From the NCBI RefSeq assembly GCF_000733935.1, contig NZ_JPON01000001.1:620001-684000 (forward strand): DNA of 64,000 bases, written 5' to 3'. Under the pieces are notes generated by a model. It saw only the letters and a program-made list of their open reading frames with translations, ran no database searches and was not told the origin of the DNA. A program made the translations under genes and the position numbers. Below are positions 26,877 to 37,190 of the stretch, piece by piece; positions within the stretch are counted from its first letter, which is position 1, and each line of letters opens with the position of its first letter. This DNA is from Methylomarinum vadi. Its GTDB lineage: Bacteria; Pseudomonadota; Gammaproteobacteria; Methylococcales; Methylomonadaceae.

Positions 26877-27191
26877 TCAACCGGTTATGGCCCCATTTTC
26901 CTTCCAGGCGGCATAGCCGCCCTCCAAACTGTAAACATGCTTGAAACCGAAATCGCCGAACATTTCCGCCAGATGCTCGCTGACATGTCCGTAATAGCAA
27001 TAAATAACCAATTTTATATTTTTGTCGCCTTTTGTCAGCAAGGTTTCCTTTAACCCTTCATGGACATGCATGGCGTTGTCGATATTGCCGCTGCGGTAAT
27101 CCTTAAGATCACGGCAGTCGAGCAACATCGTGCGCTCATCGACGAGTAAATCCCGCATTTCGGCCAAAGAGACGGTCTTGAATTTCTTCAT
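26877..27191 (-). CDS. rhodanese-type sulfurtransferase
   Basis: A 104-aa single rhodanese domain with the active-site loop IYCYYGHVSEHLAEMF (catalytic Cys) and the family patterns LLDCRDLKDYRSGNIDNAMHV and YSLEGGYAAWKE. Such GlpE-like enzymes transfer sulfane sulfur. Azotobacter also has a nif-linked rhodanese (rhdN). It ends 11 bases before the ankyrin gene. Start chosen at the Met of MKKFKTVSL. Confidence 0.88.
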   Translation of the reverse strand: MKKFKTVSLAEMRDLLVDERTMLLDCRDLKDYRSGNIDNAMHVHEGLKETLLTKGDKNIKLVIYCYYGHVSEHLAEMFGDFGFKHVYSLEGGYAAWKENGAITG

Positions 27192-27217
27192 AATCTTGAT
27201 TCCATTCGATATTGGAC

Positions 27218-27787
27218 TCAAACCGGGCCCGCGGACAATTCCTTGACCACTTCGATCGTTTGGGCCAATGCGTCATCAAAACCGATAGCCGTCGTTTTGG
27301 TGTCGAAATCCTTCGCCGCCTCATAGGCCGTGACGACCTTTTCTTCCGCCGATTGTCCTTTCAAATCGCTTTTTTCCAGATAAAGCGTTTCCAGCAATTC
27401 GTTCCAAACCATGCCGCCGGGATAAGGCAATAACAGCAAGGTAAGCCCGGCATGGGCGACTTTCATGTTCTCGGCGATATCCTCGACATAAAACAACAAG
27501 ACGGTATCGCTGGTCATATCCGACTGATATTTGTCGAAAAACAGCGACAAGTCGGCCAACGCGTAAATCAATCCGCCGACGAATAACAATTTGTCGTTGC
27601 CGGCCAAAACAATCGCTTGATGAATGACCACCTCGGGCGGTTTGCGGTCGCGCTCCGATCCTTCCCGCAACCCACCTTCCTTCAAAACCAGATCGCCGCG
27701 AAAAGCGTATTGTCCAGTAGTCCCCGCCTGCCCCAACACCGACGTGATCGACAACATACCTTTCTCGTTATAGTTCGCTACCAACAT
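27218..27787 (-). CDS. nif-linked protein of unknown function (189 aa)
   Basis: The ATG at 27787 has a good AAAGGTG site; an in-frame GTG lies three codons upstream. The protein starts MLVANYNEKG and has a hydrophobic centre (VVIHQAIVLAGNDKLLFVGGLIYALADLSLFFDKY) and LTLLLLPYPGGMVWNELLETLYLE. It seems soluble or peripherally membrane-bound. It is the second gene after a NifA/sigma-54 promoter, so it is probably made only under nitrogen-fixing conditions. I cannot assign a family. Confidence 0.6.
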   Translation of the reverse strand: MLVANYNEKGMLSITSVLGQAGTTGQYAFRGDLVLKEGGLREGSERDRKPPEVVIHQAIVLAGNDKLLFVGGLIYALADLSLFFDKYQSDMTSDTVLLFYVEDIAENMKVAHAGLTLLLLPYPGGMVWNELLETLYLEKSDLKGQSAEEKVVTAYEAAKDFDTKTTAIGFDDALAQTIEVVKELSAGPV

Positions 27788-27798
27788 CCTAATCACCT

Positions 27799-28215
27799 TT
27801 ACTGTAATGAAACACCGTTATTGACGCTGAGCTTATCGATCAGATTCAAATATTCGTCTCGCAGAAACGTCATTTGCTTTATTGCAAAACAATTGTGCGC
27901 CCCGTCTACCGCATCTTGCATTGCGGCAACGACAAAATCCTCGGCATGAGTGGATTGAATCAACTTTTTAGGTACCGATGACTCAATTCTCAATGTGTTG
28001 GAAGAAGTATCGAAAGAATGTAGCCTCATGCCCTGAAATTCCGGCATTTCATCCTTGCCCGGCATTAGAAAATACAAATCCAGATTTGGCTTACTTGTTT
28101 GTAACGGATGTTGCCGGTATTGGGCCAAATCGATCGCCACCTTTGTCAACGCCTTGCAAAACGCGCTATCGTCGAGTTGTCGATCGGGCAAAAACGCCCC
28201 GATAAATAAAGCCAT
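27799..28215 (-). CDS. nif-linked protein of unknown function (138 aa)
   Basis: First gene of the operon controlled by the promoter at 28306-28321. Soluble, mixed alpha/beta in character, with patterns such as LFIGAFLPDRQLDDSAFCKAL and LDLYFLMPGKDEMPEFQGMRLHSF. The family is not recognised. The stop is separated by only a few bases from the start of the next gene, so the two are likely coupled and may act together. Confidence 0.6.
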   Translation of the reverse strand: MALFIGAFLPDRQLDDSAFCKALTKVAIDLAQYRQHPLQTSKPNLDLYFLMPGKDEMPEFQGMRLHSFDTSSNTLRIESSVPKKLIQSTHAEDFVVAAMQDAVDGAHNCFAIKQMTFLRDEYLNLIDKLSVNNGVSLQ

Positions 28216-28305
28216 GTAGTCTCCCCTAAGACGAAGCCGCCACGATCTTTGTTTTCTTCATCCCGATCGAACAATGGCGCAATATTGAACAGATATGGGT
28301 TAGAT

Positions 28306-28321
28306 AGCAAAACCTTTGCCA
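28306..28321 (-). promoter_or_regulatory. sigma-54 (-24/-12) promoter of the rhodanese-nafY-clpP operon
   Basis: Read on minus: TGGCAAAGGTTTTGCT, with GG at 28320-28319 and GC at 28308-28307, ten bases apart. It is almost the same as the nifV promoter and lies about 90 bases upstream of the first gene. Confidence 0.8.
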
Positions 28322-28450
28322 TAATGTTGTTGTTTGTCCGCAATCGGCCACAAGACAGGATGAAACCTCAAATTTCAATGACTTACAAAATAATTGAAAA
28401 ATGATGCCATCTTGTCTTCTGCGGACTGCTGATCGTCACCGCGTCGTATT

Positions 28451-28466
28451 TGTCGCAAACCCGACA
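28451..28466 (-). promoter_or_regulatory. NifA upstream activator site
   Basis: TGT-CGCAAACCCG-ACA, an exact TGT-N10-ACA dyad about 130 bases upstream of the -24 element at 28320. It implies NifA control of the 28.2-24.4 kb operon. The IS91 copy 2 starts 124 bases further upstream and leaves this control region intact. Confidence 0.75.
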
Positions 28467-28902
28467 AAAGCGAAAAACTTTTTTGCCAATTTGGTTGGAA
28501 TTGCAACGAATCGCTAACGGCCATGAGCGGTTCGATCCGCTGATTATTATCCCGTATCCCTCTTTGTTTCGAGGTTACCGGCCAAAAACATAACGAATAA
28601 GGTTAGATTGTAATCGCGGAGCGAGCCACAATCTGAACCGTTTGTTGGACAAGCCCGGTATTCGGAGGGAGCGTTATATAAGAAAATAGCTTTTCGAAGG
28701 ATTGGGGGATGTGTTGGCCCATTTCAAGCGTTGACGTCGATAAACGGGCTGAAATGGGCGTGATGCTGATCATCACACCCGGAATTTCGGATTTTAGCGG
28801 CATTTTGCCCTGAATTCAGACCGAACGAAAGCCTCGGTGCTAAAATGCCCGATGATCGGTTTGGGTCAGTGAGAAATGCCGCTTACATAACCGGTTTTGC
28901 CT

Positions 28903-30000
28903 CTACGCTTTGGTCGAATTCAATGCCATGACAGCCGAAGAACCGAGAATGCGCGTTTTGATAATCTGCAGGGTTCCACCACAACATGGGCATTGGAGTT
29001 TCGGGCGGGGCCTGAGCCAAGCGATAGCACGATTGGGATTGACGCCGAGCAAGACTTGCAGCAGACGAATCAGCCGTTTGCTGTTGGGGTGCAAAAAGCC
29101 GAAGTTGCGAGTCCGCCTAAAGCCTTTGGGCAGAACATGGCGGAGCATCAGCCACAGAAACTTCACGCCGGGTAGTGTTCGAGTCTGCCACTTTTTGGTT
29201 TTGCTGTCCTGGTAACGGAAGGTTACTTGGCCATCTCGGCAGGCAATAATGTCCTTTTCCTGGATAACGCCCTTATAGAGATAACGTCCCAGATAAACCA
29301 AGGCTTTATCGCCGCGTCCGACCGACTTGACGTCAACGACCCATTGTTGCGGATAGTAGTCAGGCAATGTCAAACCGGCCTGCGAGATCGCTTCAAGCAA
29401 TTTGGCCCGAAACACTTTGGCCACTGCCTTGTGATTGAACAAATAGCCTTTCCGGCCCTTTTTACCCTGTTTGGTGCGCCACAGTCGTTTATCAGGATCG
29501 ATGGCGGCCGCCGGCATCACCAAGTGTACATGCGGATGGTAATCCAATCGGCGGGAATGGGTATGCAACACAGCAATAGCACCGGCATTGCCCTGAAGCT
29601 GTTGATCGTTGCGGGTGAAGGTGTTGACGGTATCCCAACTACAGCGGATCAGCAGATCATACAACGTACGTTGCTGTTGCCAGGCCAACGGCCTGAGTTC
29701 TTTGGGCAAAGTAAACGTCAGCAAAAAATATTCGGCCGGCACCTGCTTCTGCAACTGCCTTTCCAGCCATTGTTGCGATTCGTGCGACTGGCAATGCGGG
29801 CAGCTGCGATGGCCGCAGGAATGCGGCACCAAGCGTTGCCGATCGCAATCATCGCATTGCGCCAACATCACAGGGCCTTGCGACGTGCGGCAGTGTTTCA
29901 TCGCGGCCAGCGCCTGACGCTGACTGGGTGACAAGCGACCCTGGTAAGCGACCAGAAACTCGGCTTCGAAGGTTTGGATGATGGCGGAAAGCAAGATCAT
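28903..30000 (-). CDS. IS91-family transposase, copy 2
   Basis: Identical in translation to the 365-aa transposase at 17147-18244, with the zinc cluster, the HPHVH motif and the tyrosine pair all intact. The absence of amino-acid differences between the copies shows that the duplication is recent. Confidence 0.9.
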   Translation of the reverse strand: MILLSAIIQTFEAEFLVAYQGRLSPSQRQALAAMKHCRTSQGPVMLAQCDDCDRQRLVPHSCGHRSCPHCQSHESQQWLERQLQKQVPAEYFLLTFTLPKELRPLAWQQQRTLYDLLIRCSWDTVNTFTRNDQQLQGNAGAIAVLHTHSRRLDYHPHVHLVMPAAAIDPDKRLWRTKQGKKGRKGYLFNHKAVAKVFRAKLLEAISQAGLTLPDYYPQQWVVDVKSVGRGDKALVYLGRYLYKGVIQEKDIIACRDGQVTFRYQDSKTKKWQTRTLPGVKFLWLMLRHVLPKGFRRTRNFGFLHPNSKRLIRLLQVLLGVNPNRAIAWLRPRPKLQCPCCGGTLQIIKTRILGSSAVMALNSTKA

Positions 30001-30904
30001 TTGACCGCCCCCCAGTCGATGTCGAAGCCATTCATTAAGGCATTAATCAACTGGCCGGTATTTTGATTCGTGCCGTCGGTCAGGTGAGTATAGCGGGCAG
30101 TGGTGAGGATACTGTGGTGACCGAGGATTTTCTGCACTTCCAGTAGATCGACGCCCGCTTCAATCAAATGTGTGGCATAGCTATGCCGCAGACAGTGCGG
30201 GGTAATCTTTTTTTTAAACCGCAGTCTTGCGCGACTTGGCGCAGAGCCTTTTGCACGCCACCGCGATCCAAAGGGCTCTGCGCGCGCTGCGCGCCCTTCA
30301 AACCGCCATGGCGATTGGGAAACAACATGACCGGATGCCGGTGAACTTGCCAGAAGCGGCGTAGCAAATCCAGGGTGGCAGCCGGCAACGGCACCAGTCT
30401 ATCCTTATTGCCCTTGGCATCTCGGATATGCACGCGTTGGCGACCGGCATCGATATCCCCAACCTCAAGACGCAATCCCTCGCCGAGGCGCAAACCTAGA
30501 CTGTAGAGCGTGAAAAAGAACACCCGGTAACTGAGAATACGCGTGGACTGGAAGATACACCGCGCCTCGTCGACAGTGACGATATCCGGCAAACGTTGCG
30601 CCTTCGGCGGCTTGACCAACTGCGGCGCGACCCAAGGCTTGCGCAGTACATGGGTGTAATAAAACTTGAGACCGTACAGGTCCAACTTGACCGCACTCCA
30701 AGAATGCGACTCCAGCAAATCGGTGAAATAATCGGTCAGTTGCTGTTCGGTCAACGCATTGATGTCTTCGTTGAAATACTGGCCGATACGTCGAATCGCA
30801 CGGGCATAGGCCTCGATCGTCTTGGGCTGCAACCCTTTAAGTTTGAGGTGTTTCAGATGGCTTTGATAGTTTTGCTTGAAATGGGATTCGAATGATGTTG
30901 TCAT
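29997..30904 (-). CDS. tyrosine recombinase of the IS91-type element, split at an A8 run, copy 2
   Basis: Same arrangement as copy 1: an N-terminal frame from 30904, an A8 run (complement of 30208-30215), then the catalytic HSYATHL and LTTARYTHL region in the -1 frame, ending at a stop that overlaps the transposase ATG. Recurrence in both copies means that the shift predates their separation. Confidence 0.8.
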
Positions 30905-31021
30905 TGTCGCGTAACCTCATGATTCGTCATGGAATAATCCCTCTTAAAAGAGGGCGTGAGATTACATTTTATAAATTACCGGCTACTGCCGCTTTTCTCC
31001 GCGTTAGCGGCTTCGTCCAAC

Positions 31022-31332
31022 CCTCTGTTTTATTAGATAAAACTTTTTTATTAAGATCTTTCAATGTCTTGGGCAAAAATGATCCGCCTAGCGAATTTTT
31101 CCAAAACAACAGGTAAATTTTTTATGGCCTGCTTTTTGCTTTCATGGTGATAAACGCATAGCCAATAAGCGACAACGGTTTTTCGTTGTCGTGGCTATCG
31201 TTATATACTAATTCTTTATAACGCTTGCTTAACAACAGGAATAGCAAGGCTTTCGCCATGGCAAGCGCTATAAAGTAGCACTACATAATTAATATCGGAT
31301 TGGTGATGAGATTGAGGTAGCGGGAGAACACG
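31022..31332 (+). other. leader region of the mod operon
   Basis: Non-coding region with a hairpin at about 31160-31196 (AGCCA-ATAAG-CGACAACG, loop GTTTTT, CGTTGTCG-TGGCT), the ModE box at 31199-31223, and a second dyad CGCTTGC (31221-31227) / GCAAGCG about 30 bases on. The hairpins could be RNA regulatory structures. A Moco riboswitch was considered but cannot be recognised by eye. Confidence 0.5.
31199..31223. promoter_or_regulatory. ModE operator
   Basis: CGTTATA, eleven bases, TATAACG: a perfect dyad matching the ModE box known from enterobacterial modA (CGTTATA...TATAACG). It lies 110 bases upstream of modE-modABC, so the operon is probably repressed by molybdate-loaded ModE, as in other bacteria. 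Confidence 0.8.
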
Positions 31333-32112
31333 ATGAAACAAATGAGTAAACAAAACCTGCTCGGCAGCGGAAGAAAACACAATCATCTTGAATTGCTGGA
31401 ACGCATCGATGCCAGCGGTTCCATCAGCGCTGCCGCCAATGCCTTAGGCATGAGTTACAAGGCGGCCTGGGATGCCGTCGAAAACATCAACAACCTGTCC
31501 GCGCAGCCGCTGGTAGAGCGCCGAGTGGGTGGTCGCAACGGCGGCGGCGCGGTATTGACGACACACGGCAGGCGCCTGGTGGCCGCTTACCGCAGACTGG
31601 ACAAAGAGAGAGAACGTGTTCTGGCCCATCTCAACCAGGTCGTGGACGACTTCGACACCTATTACGAAATCATTAGGAGATTTGACATGAAGACTAGCGC
31701 GCGCAATCAATTCTTAGGAAAGGTCGTCAGGATCAAAGAAGGAGCGGTTAACGCCGAAGTCGTCCTGGATATCGGCGGCGGCGATGAATTGGTCGCCGGC
31801 ATCACGCTGGACAGCCTAAACCACTTGAAGCTTGTCGAAGGCACGGAGACTTACGCCTTGGTCAAGGCACAATGGATCATCCTCTGCACCGACAATGACC
31901 TAAAAACCAGCGCCCGTAATCGCTTGTGTGGCACCGTTGCCCGCTGCCAGGAAGGCGCGGTCAATTCGGAAATTATCCTGGAACTTCCGGGCGGCAAGCA
32001 CTTGACCGCCATTGTCACTAATGACAGCTACCATGATCTCGGTCTCAAGCCGGGCATGCGCGCTTGCGCCTTGATCAAGGCCTCTCATGTCATTCTGGCC
32101 GTATCATCCTAA
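31333..32112 (+). CDS. modE: molybdate-dependent transcriptional regulator ModE
   Basis: A 259-aa regulator with a winged helix-turn-helix N-terminal domain (LLERIDASGSISAAANALGMSYKAAWDAV) and two Mop/TOBE repeats (about 122-190 and 194-259), each with the pattern SARNxxxGxVxxxxEGAVNxEVxLxxxGGxxLxAxIT that binds molybdate. GGGAG precedes the start. It heads the mod operon and has its own binding site upstream, so autoregulation is likely. Confidence 0.94.
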   Translation: MKQMSKQNLLGSGRKHNHLELLERIDASGSISAAANALGMSYKAAWDAVENINNLSAQPLVERRVGGRNGGGAVLTTHGRRLVAAYRRLDKERERVLAHLNQVVDDFDTYYEIIRRFDMKTSARNQFLGKVVRIKEGAVNAEVVLDIGGGDELVAGITLDSLNHLKLVEGTETYALVKAQWIILCTDNDLKTSARNRLCGTVARCQEGAVNSEIILELPGGKHLTAIVTNDSYHDLGLKPGMRACALIKASHVILAVSS

Positions 32113-32141
32113 CCGTTTTATTCATTAGTAAAAGGAAATAA

Positions 32142-32906
<765 letters not shown>

Positions 32907-32915
32907 GACATAGCG

Positions 32916-33596
32916 ATGCTCACCGAAGCGAATCTCACCGCCATCCTGCTGACGCTGAAGCTGGCCACGATCGTTACGATTTTATTGCTGTTGATCGGCA
33001 CGCCGATCGCCTGGTGGCTGGCTCGAACCCGGTCGCGGCTGAAGGCCCCTATCGCGGCATTGGTGGCATTGCCCATCGTGCTGCCGCCGTCGGTACTCGG
33101 TTTTTATTTGTTGCTGGCCATGGGGCCTAACGGGCCGGCCGGACAATTCACCCAGGCATTGGGATTGGGTACGCTGCCGTTTACTTTTCCCGGTCTGGTC
33201 GTGGCATCGGTATTTTATTCGCTGCCCTTCGTCGTGCAACCGATCCAAAATGCCTTCGAAGCGATCGGCGAAGGCCCCTTGGAAACGGCCGCGACACTCC
33301 GCTCCAGCCCCTGGGACTGTTTTTTTAGCGTCGCAATTCCCCTGGCCTGGCCGGGATTCTTGACCGCCATGGTATTGGGGTTTGCCCATACGGTCGGCGA
33401 ATTCGGCGTCGTCTTGATGATCGGCGGCAATATTCCCGGCGTCACCCGCGTGATCTCGGTGCAAATATACGATTATGTCGAGGCGCTGGAATATGGCTCT
33501 GCCCATGAACTGGCGGCAGTGATGCTGGCGTTCTCCTTCCTGGTGTTGTTGGCGTTGTACACCTTGAATCCGGGCAAGGTAAAGACCGGAACATAA
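32916..33596 (+). CDS. modB: molybdate ABC transporter permease ModB
   Basis: Inner-membrane channel of the molybdate importer: 226 aa, about five transmembrane helices, with the EAA-type cytoplasmic loop [33 protein letters not shown] that contacts ModC. It starts nine bases after modA. Confidence 0.94.
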   Translation: MLTEANLTAILLTLKLATIVTILLLLIGTPIAWWLARTRSRLKAPIAALVALPIVLPPSVLGFYLLLAMGPNGPAGQFTQALGLGTLPFTFPGLVVASVFYSLPFVVQPIQNAFEAIGEGPLETAATLRSSPWDCFFSVAIPLAWPGFLTAMVLGFAHTVGEFGVVLMIGGNIPGVTRVISVQIYDYVEALEYGSAHELAAVMLAFSFLVLLALYTLNPGKVKTGT

Positions 33597-33661
33597 AAAA
33601 TCAAACAGCCTGAGATAGTTCGGCGATCAGGCATCTCGCTGCAAAGTAAAGAAGGATTGAT

Positions 33662-35054
33662 ATGAAACAGATAATACGTCTATTAGCTGTACTGGCATTA
33701 TTGCTCAACGCAAACTTATCAAGAGCCGGAGAGACTTCCGCTGCTCCATGGAATGTCCATAATGCCGCCGGACTTCCCGATTGGTTGACGTTTTCGGTGC
33801 AACAGCGCACTCGCTACGAAACCCTGAGTAATACCTTCAATAAAAACGGTAATGGCGGCGACCAGGTCATCGCCTTCAGAACCAATGTTTTCGCCGAAGC
33901 CGCCTATGAACAGTTCCGCCTAGGCGCCGAATTCATCGATTCACGCTTGGAGCTGGAAGACGAGGGAACGCCGATCAACACGACCCACGTCAATGAAACG
34001 GAGTTGCTGCAAGCTTATTTAGCCTGGCAAAGCGATAATTTTCTCGACTCTGGCCTGAATGCAGAAATCAAGTTCGGCCGCCAAACGATGGATGTCGGCA
34101 GCCGCAGGCTGGTGGCGAGAAACCGTTTCCGCAACACCATCAATAGTTTCAACGGTATCCACTTCGAGTTGAAAAACGCCCATTGGCAATGGCGCAATTT
34201 CGCGGTACTGCCTATCTCTCGCCTGCCAAACGATGCGGATTCGCTACGCCGTGGCGTCGTCGAATTCGACGAAGAGAATTTCAAGGTACTGTTCGCCGGC
34301 TCTTTTCTCAGCGTCAGCCAGCTGCCTTTCGACAGCACGGGCGAACTGTATTTCTTTCAATTGAGCGAGGAAGACACCGCCACTACCGCTAGCAAAAACC
34401 GCAACTTGTCCACGCCGGGTATGCGATGGGTTCGCGCTCCGCAAAAGAATCGCCTGGATTTCGAACTGGAAGCGGCATTGCAAACCGGCACCTCGCATGC
34501 CAGCAAGGATGCCACTGACACCACCAAACTCGACCATTTCGCCTATTTCGGCCATGTCGCTTTTGGTTATACCTTCGATCTGCCCTGGTCGCCCCGCCTG
34601 CTGCTGCAATACGATTACGCCAGCGGCGACAAGGACCCTAACGACGGCAAAAACGGCCGTTTCGAAACCCTTTATGGCGCAAGACGCTTCGAATTCGGGC
34701 CGACCGGTATTGGGCGCCTTTGCCCGGGTCAACATTCAATCTCCTGGCATCCGCCTGCAGTTCAAACCGCGCTCGAATGTCAGCGGTTTCATCGCTCATC
34801 GCGCCCACTGGCTAGCGCAAAAACGCGATGCCTGGGCGAATACGAAATTGCGCGACACCACAGGCCAATCGGGCAGTTACATAGGCCAATTGCTCGAAGC
34901 CAGACTCAGATGGGAGGCCGTTCCCAAGTTGGTTAAACTGGAAACCGGCTGGGCCCATTTGTTCAAGGGCGACTTTGCCAAGAACGCGCCTGGCGCGCCC
35001 GAGGATAAAGAGGACGCGGATTATTTCTATGCCCAATCCACATTGACGTTTTAA
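33662..35054 (+). pseudogene. alginate-export-family outer-membrane porin, frameshifted
   Basis: The first frame (from 33662) has a signal peptide (about 1-22) and beta-barrel strands typical of the Alginate_exp family (QQRTRYETLSNTF, LLQAYLAWQ, EIKFGRQTMDVGSRRLVARNRFRNT). After RFEFGPTGI, near 34710, homologous sequence continues in another frame as GAFARVNIQSPGIRLQFKPRSNVSGFIAHRAHW to a barrel-like end (YFYAQSTLTF) at 35054. A net +1 (or -2) change at this point truncates the barrel. Placement between modB and modC suggests an outer-membrane channel for molybdate uptake, which is an inference. Confidence 0.75.
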
Positions 35055-35109
35055 TTTAGGTTGATTGAAATAACAAATTGACCAACGAAAAGATAAACAC
35101 GCAGCTTCG

Positions 35110-36237
35110 ATGAAAACGACACTTTTCACTAACGGTATCCATGAAACGCCAACCTTGACTGACGGAGATGCGATCGAGGCCCGTTTCAAACTCGATTATG
35201 CGGAGTTTTCGCTGGATGTCGATCTTTGTCTTCCCGGCCGGGGCGTCACCGCGCTGTTCGGCCATTCGGGGTCCGGCAAGACGACTCTGCTGCGCTGCAT
35301 CGCCGGACTCGAACGGCCCATGGGCCGGCTCTCGGTCAACGGCGCAGTCTGGCAAGACGACAAACTGTTTCTGCCGACCTACCGGCGCCCGCTAGGCTAT
35401 GTGTTCCAGGAAGCCAATCTGTTTCCGCACCTGAGCGTCCGCGGTAATTTGACCTATGGACTGAAACGAACGCGCTTCAAGGACAGTAAGGTTCTCCTAG
35501 ATCAGGCGATAGACTTGCTGGCTATCGGCCATTTGCTGGAACGCAAAACCACGCGGCTTTCCGGTGGCGAGCGCCAACGCGTCGCCATTGCCCGTGCCCT
35601 GGCGGTCAACCCGAAAGTATTATTGATGGATGAGCCCCTGGCGGCGCTTGACCAGGCGCGCAAACGGGAAATCCTGCCGTTCCTGGAGACATTGCACGAC
35701 GAATTGGAAATCCCGCTTCTTTACGTGACCCATTCCAGCGACGAAGTGGCACGGCTGGCCGATCACTTGGTCATCCTGTCGCAGGGCAAGGCGGTCGCTA
35801 GCGGTCCCTTGACGGAAACTCTTGCCCGCCTGGACTTGCCGGTCCGACCCGATGAGGAAGCGGCGGTCGTCTTGAAGGCGCGGATTATAGAACAGGATCT
35901 GGATTGGCATCTGGCTCGCGCCGAGTTCGCCGGCGGCAGCGTCTGGGTGAGAGATTTGGATTTCAACTTAGGTGAAGCGGTCCGTTTGCAGATTTTGGCG
36001 CGGGACGTCAGTTTGACCAAAGAACTCCCTGCCGTATCCAACAGTATATTGAATCGATTGTCGGCTGTGATCCAGGATATCGGCGCCGGGGAACACCCAG
36101 CCATCAAAATAGTGCTATTGCAGGTGGGAGACTCTCCCCTGCTATGCCGTTTGACCAGCCGTTCCGCCCAAATGCTGGCAATAAAACCCGGACAAAAGGT
36201 ATGGGCCCAAATCAAGTCTGCGGCGATTATCGAATAA
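35110..36237 (+). CDS. modC: molybdate ABC transporter ATPase ModC
   Basis: Energises ModB. The protein has Walker A GHSGSGKTT near residue 52, the Q-loop region, signature LSGGERQRVAIARAL, Walker B VLLMDEPLAALD and a C-terminal TOBE/Mop domain (about 310-372) that binds molybdate in the ModC family. 375 aa. An N-terminal extension of about 25 residues precedes the ATPase fold; the start may lie slightly downstream. Confidence 0.94.
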   Translation: MKTTLFTNGIHETPTLTDGDAIEARFKLDYAEFSLDVDLCLPGRGVTALFGHSGSGKTTLLRCIAGLERPMGRLSVNGAVWQDDKLFLPTYRRPLGYVFQEANLFPHLSVRGNLTYGLKRTRFKDSKVLLDQAIDLLAIGHLLERKTTRLSGGERQRVAIARALAVNPKVLLMDEPLAALDQARKREILPFLETLHDELEIPLLYVTHSSDEVARLADHLVILSQGKAVASGPLTETLARLDLPVRPDEEAAVVLKARIIEQDLDWHLARAEFAGGSVWVRDLDFNLGEAVRLQILARDVSLTKELPAVSNSILNRLSAVIQDIGAGEHPAIKIVLLQVGDSPLLCRLTSRSAQMLAIKPGQKVWAQIKSAAIIE

Positions 36238-36244
36238 CGTTGTA

Positions 36245-36736
36245 TTAATTCTTGGCGAGTTCCGGCGAATGCGGCTTACAGTCACTGAGAATCAAGTGAG
36301 CGGGATCCACCGAGAGCGCAAACGGGGCGACTTTTCTCAAGGCGCTTAAGCCGAGGATCTGGCGCTCGGTTCCTTCGAACACTGCCGCCTCCACATCATG
36401 GAGAATACAACAACAACCGATATTTAGTTTCGCGATGCGATAAATCGGAACGATAATGTCCATACCGTTAGCCATCGTACCTCCGACTTGCTTGACATAG
36501 TCAACCTTGCCGCGTTCCTTCAATAAATCGAGAGTGGCTTTGTTAATGGTGACATAGTCGGAACCGGTATCGACCATCAAGTGGTTGCCGGCTACCCCGT
36601 CAAATTCGACGGGCACATAGTAGGTAGCGGTTCCTTTCTTACTCATCGGAACCGTGGTGCCGAATTGGGCGGCTTGGATGGATGGCGCCAAAAAGCACAG
36701 GCTAACAAATGCCAGGGTCGAAATATGTGCAAACAT
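36245..36736 (-). CDS. secreted retropepsin-like aspartic protease
   Basis: A signal peptide (MFAHISTLAFVSLCFLAPSIQA) is followed by a single-domain aspartyl protease of retroviral type: MVDTGSDYVTI with the catalytic Asp in DTGS, and the partner segment ILGLSALRKV (flap-hydrophobic ILGxxxL). Dimerisation would build the active site. 163 aa. It is convergent with modC and separate from the mod operon. Function in the periplasm unknown. Confidence 0.75.
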   Translation of the reverse strand: MFAHISTLAFVSLCFLAPSIQAAQFGTTVPMSKKGTATYYVPVEFDGVAGNHLMVDTGSDYVTINKATLDLLKERGKVDYVKQVGGTMANGMDIIVPIYRIAKLNIGCCCILHDVEAAVFEGTERQILGLSALRKVAPFALSVDPAHLILSDCKPHSPELAKN

Positions 36737-37028
36737 AACGATCTCCGAAAATTGGCTTAATACATGCCTAGTACGCGAAGCACATCGTATGCCATTAATG
36801 GATATCGTTGATTTTCAAAATAGTTAGGGATACAAGTTTGTGCGGCTCAGGTTCTGTACGCACCAAAACAGACCATGGCGGATTGAAATGCACCAAATTA
36901 GAGCAGCATAAAATAAATCACGCTAGAACTTGCACGGCTAATTTCGATTCAATACAATCAGGCTCTCTGTGAGACAAATGGAATGGTGTGTGGAGTAAAT
37001 TTTTTTATAACTAAAGAATATCGGGACT
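36737..37028. other. intergenic region
   Basis: AT-rich sequence between two divergently arranged secreted-protein genes. I see no RNA gene or clear regulatory motif. Confidence 0.4.
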
Positions 37029-37190
37029 ATGAAAATGAAAAAAACAACTCAAGTTGCAAGTCTGTGTATTACCTTGGGAGCGGCCACGCTCTCATCAACC
37101 GCTTTTGCGGACGTCAATAACTGTAGAAGCTACTACCCAAAAGCTCCTTATAATTGCGTGGTGACGAAAGCCAAGAACCTTCCCTCATAG
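37029..37190 (+). CDS. small secreted peptide (53 aa)
   Basis: A short frame with a good signal peptide (MKMKKTTQVASLCITLGAATLSSTAFA) and a mature part of about 26 residues with two cysteines (NNCRSYYPKAPYNCVVTKAKNLPS). It ends at TAG directly at the left end of the IS1182-type element, but the same stop would be present without it. Too short for family assignment. It may form a disulfide-bonded peptide. Confidence 0.5.
   Translation: MKMKKTTQVASLCITLGAATLSSTAFADVNNCRSYYPKAPYNCVVTKAKNLPS

Larger units (their letters stand above)
28590..31021 (-). mobile_element. IS91-family element, ISSod25-like, copy 2
   Basis: Direct repeat of the copy at 16834-19265, same orientation, same gene content and identical protein products. 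It sits between the nif promoter region and the mod operon and breaks no gene. Left flank ends ...AAAAAC before ATAAC, right flank continues CCTCTGTTTTATTAG after CCAAC. Confidence 0.88.

Noticed and set aside
16834-31021. Composite transposon made of the two IS91 copies
   Set aside because: IS91 moves by rolling circle and not as paired-end composites, and the middle segment is ordinary nif operon sequence with native promoters.
31022-31332. Molybdenum-cofactor riboswitch before modE
   Set aside because: Hairpins are present, but I cannot match the conserved core by eye. The ModE box already explains molybdate control. A covariance-model search would decide.
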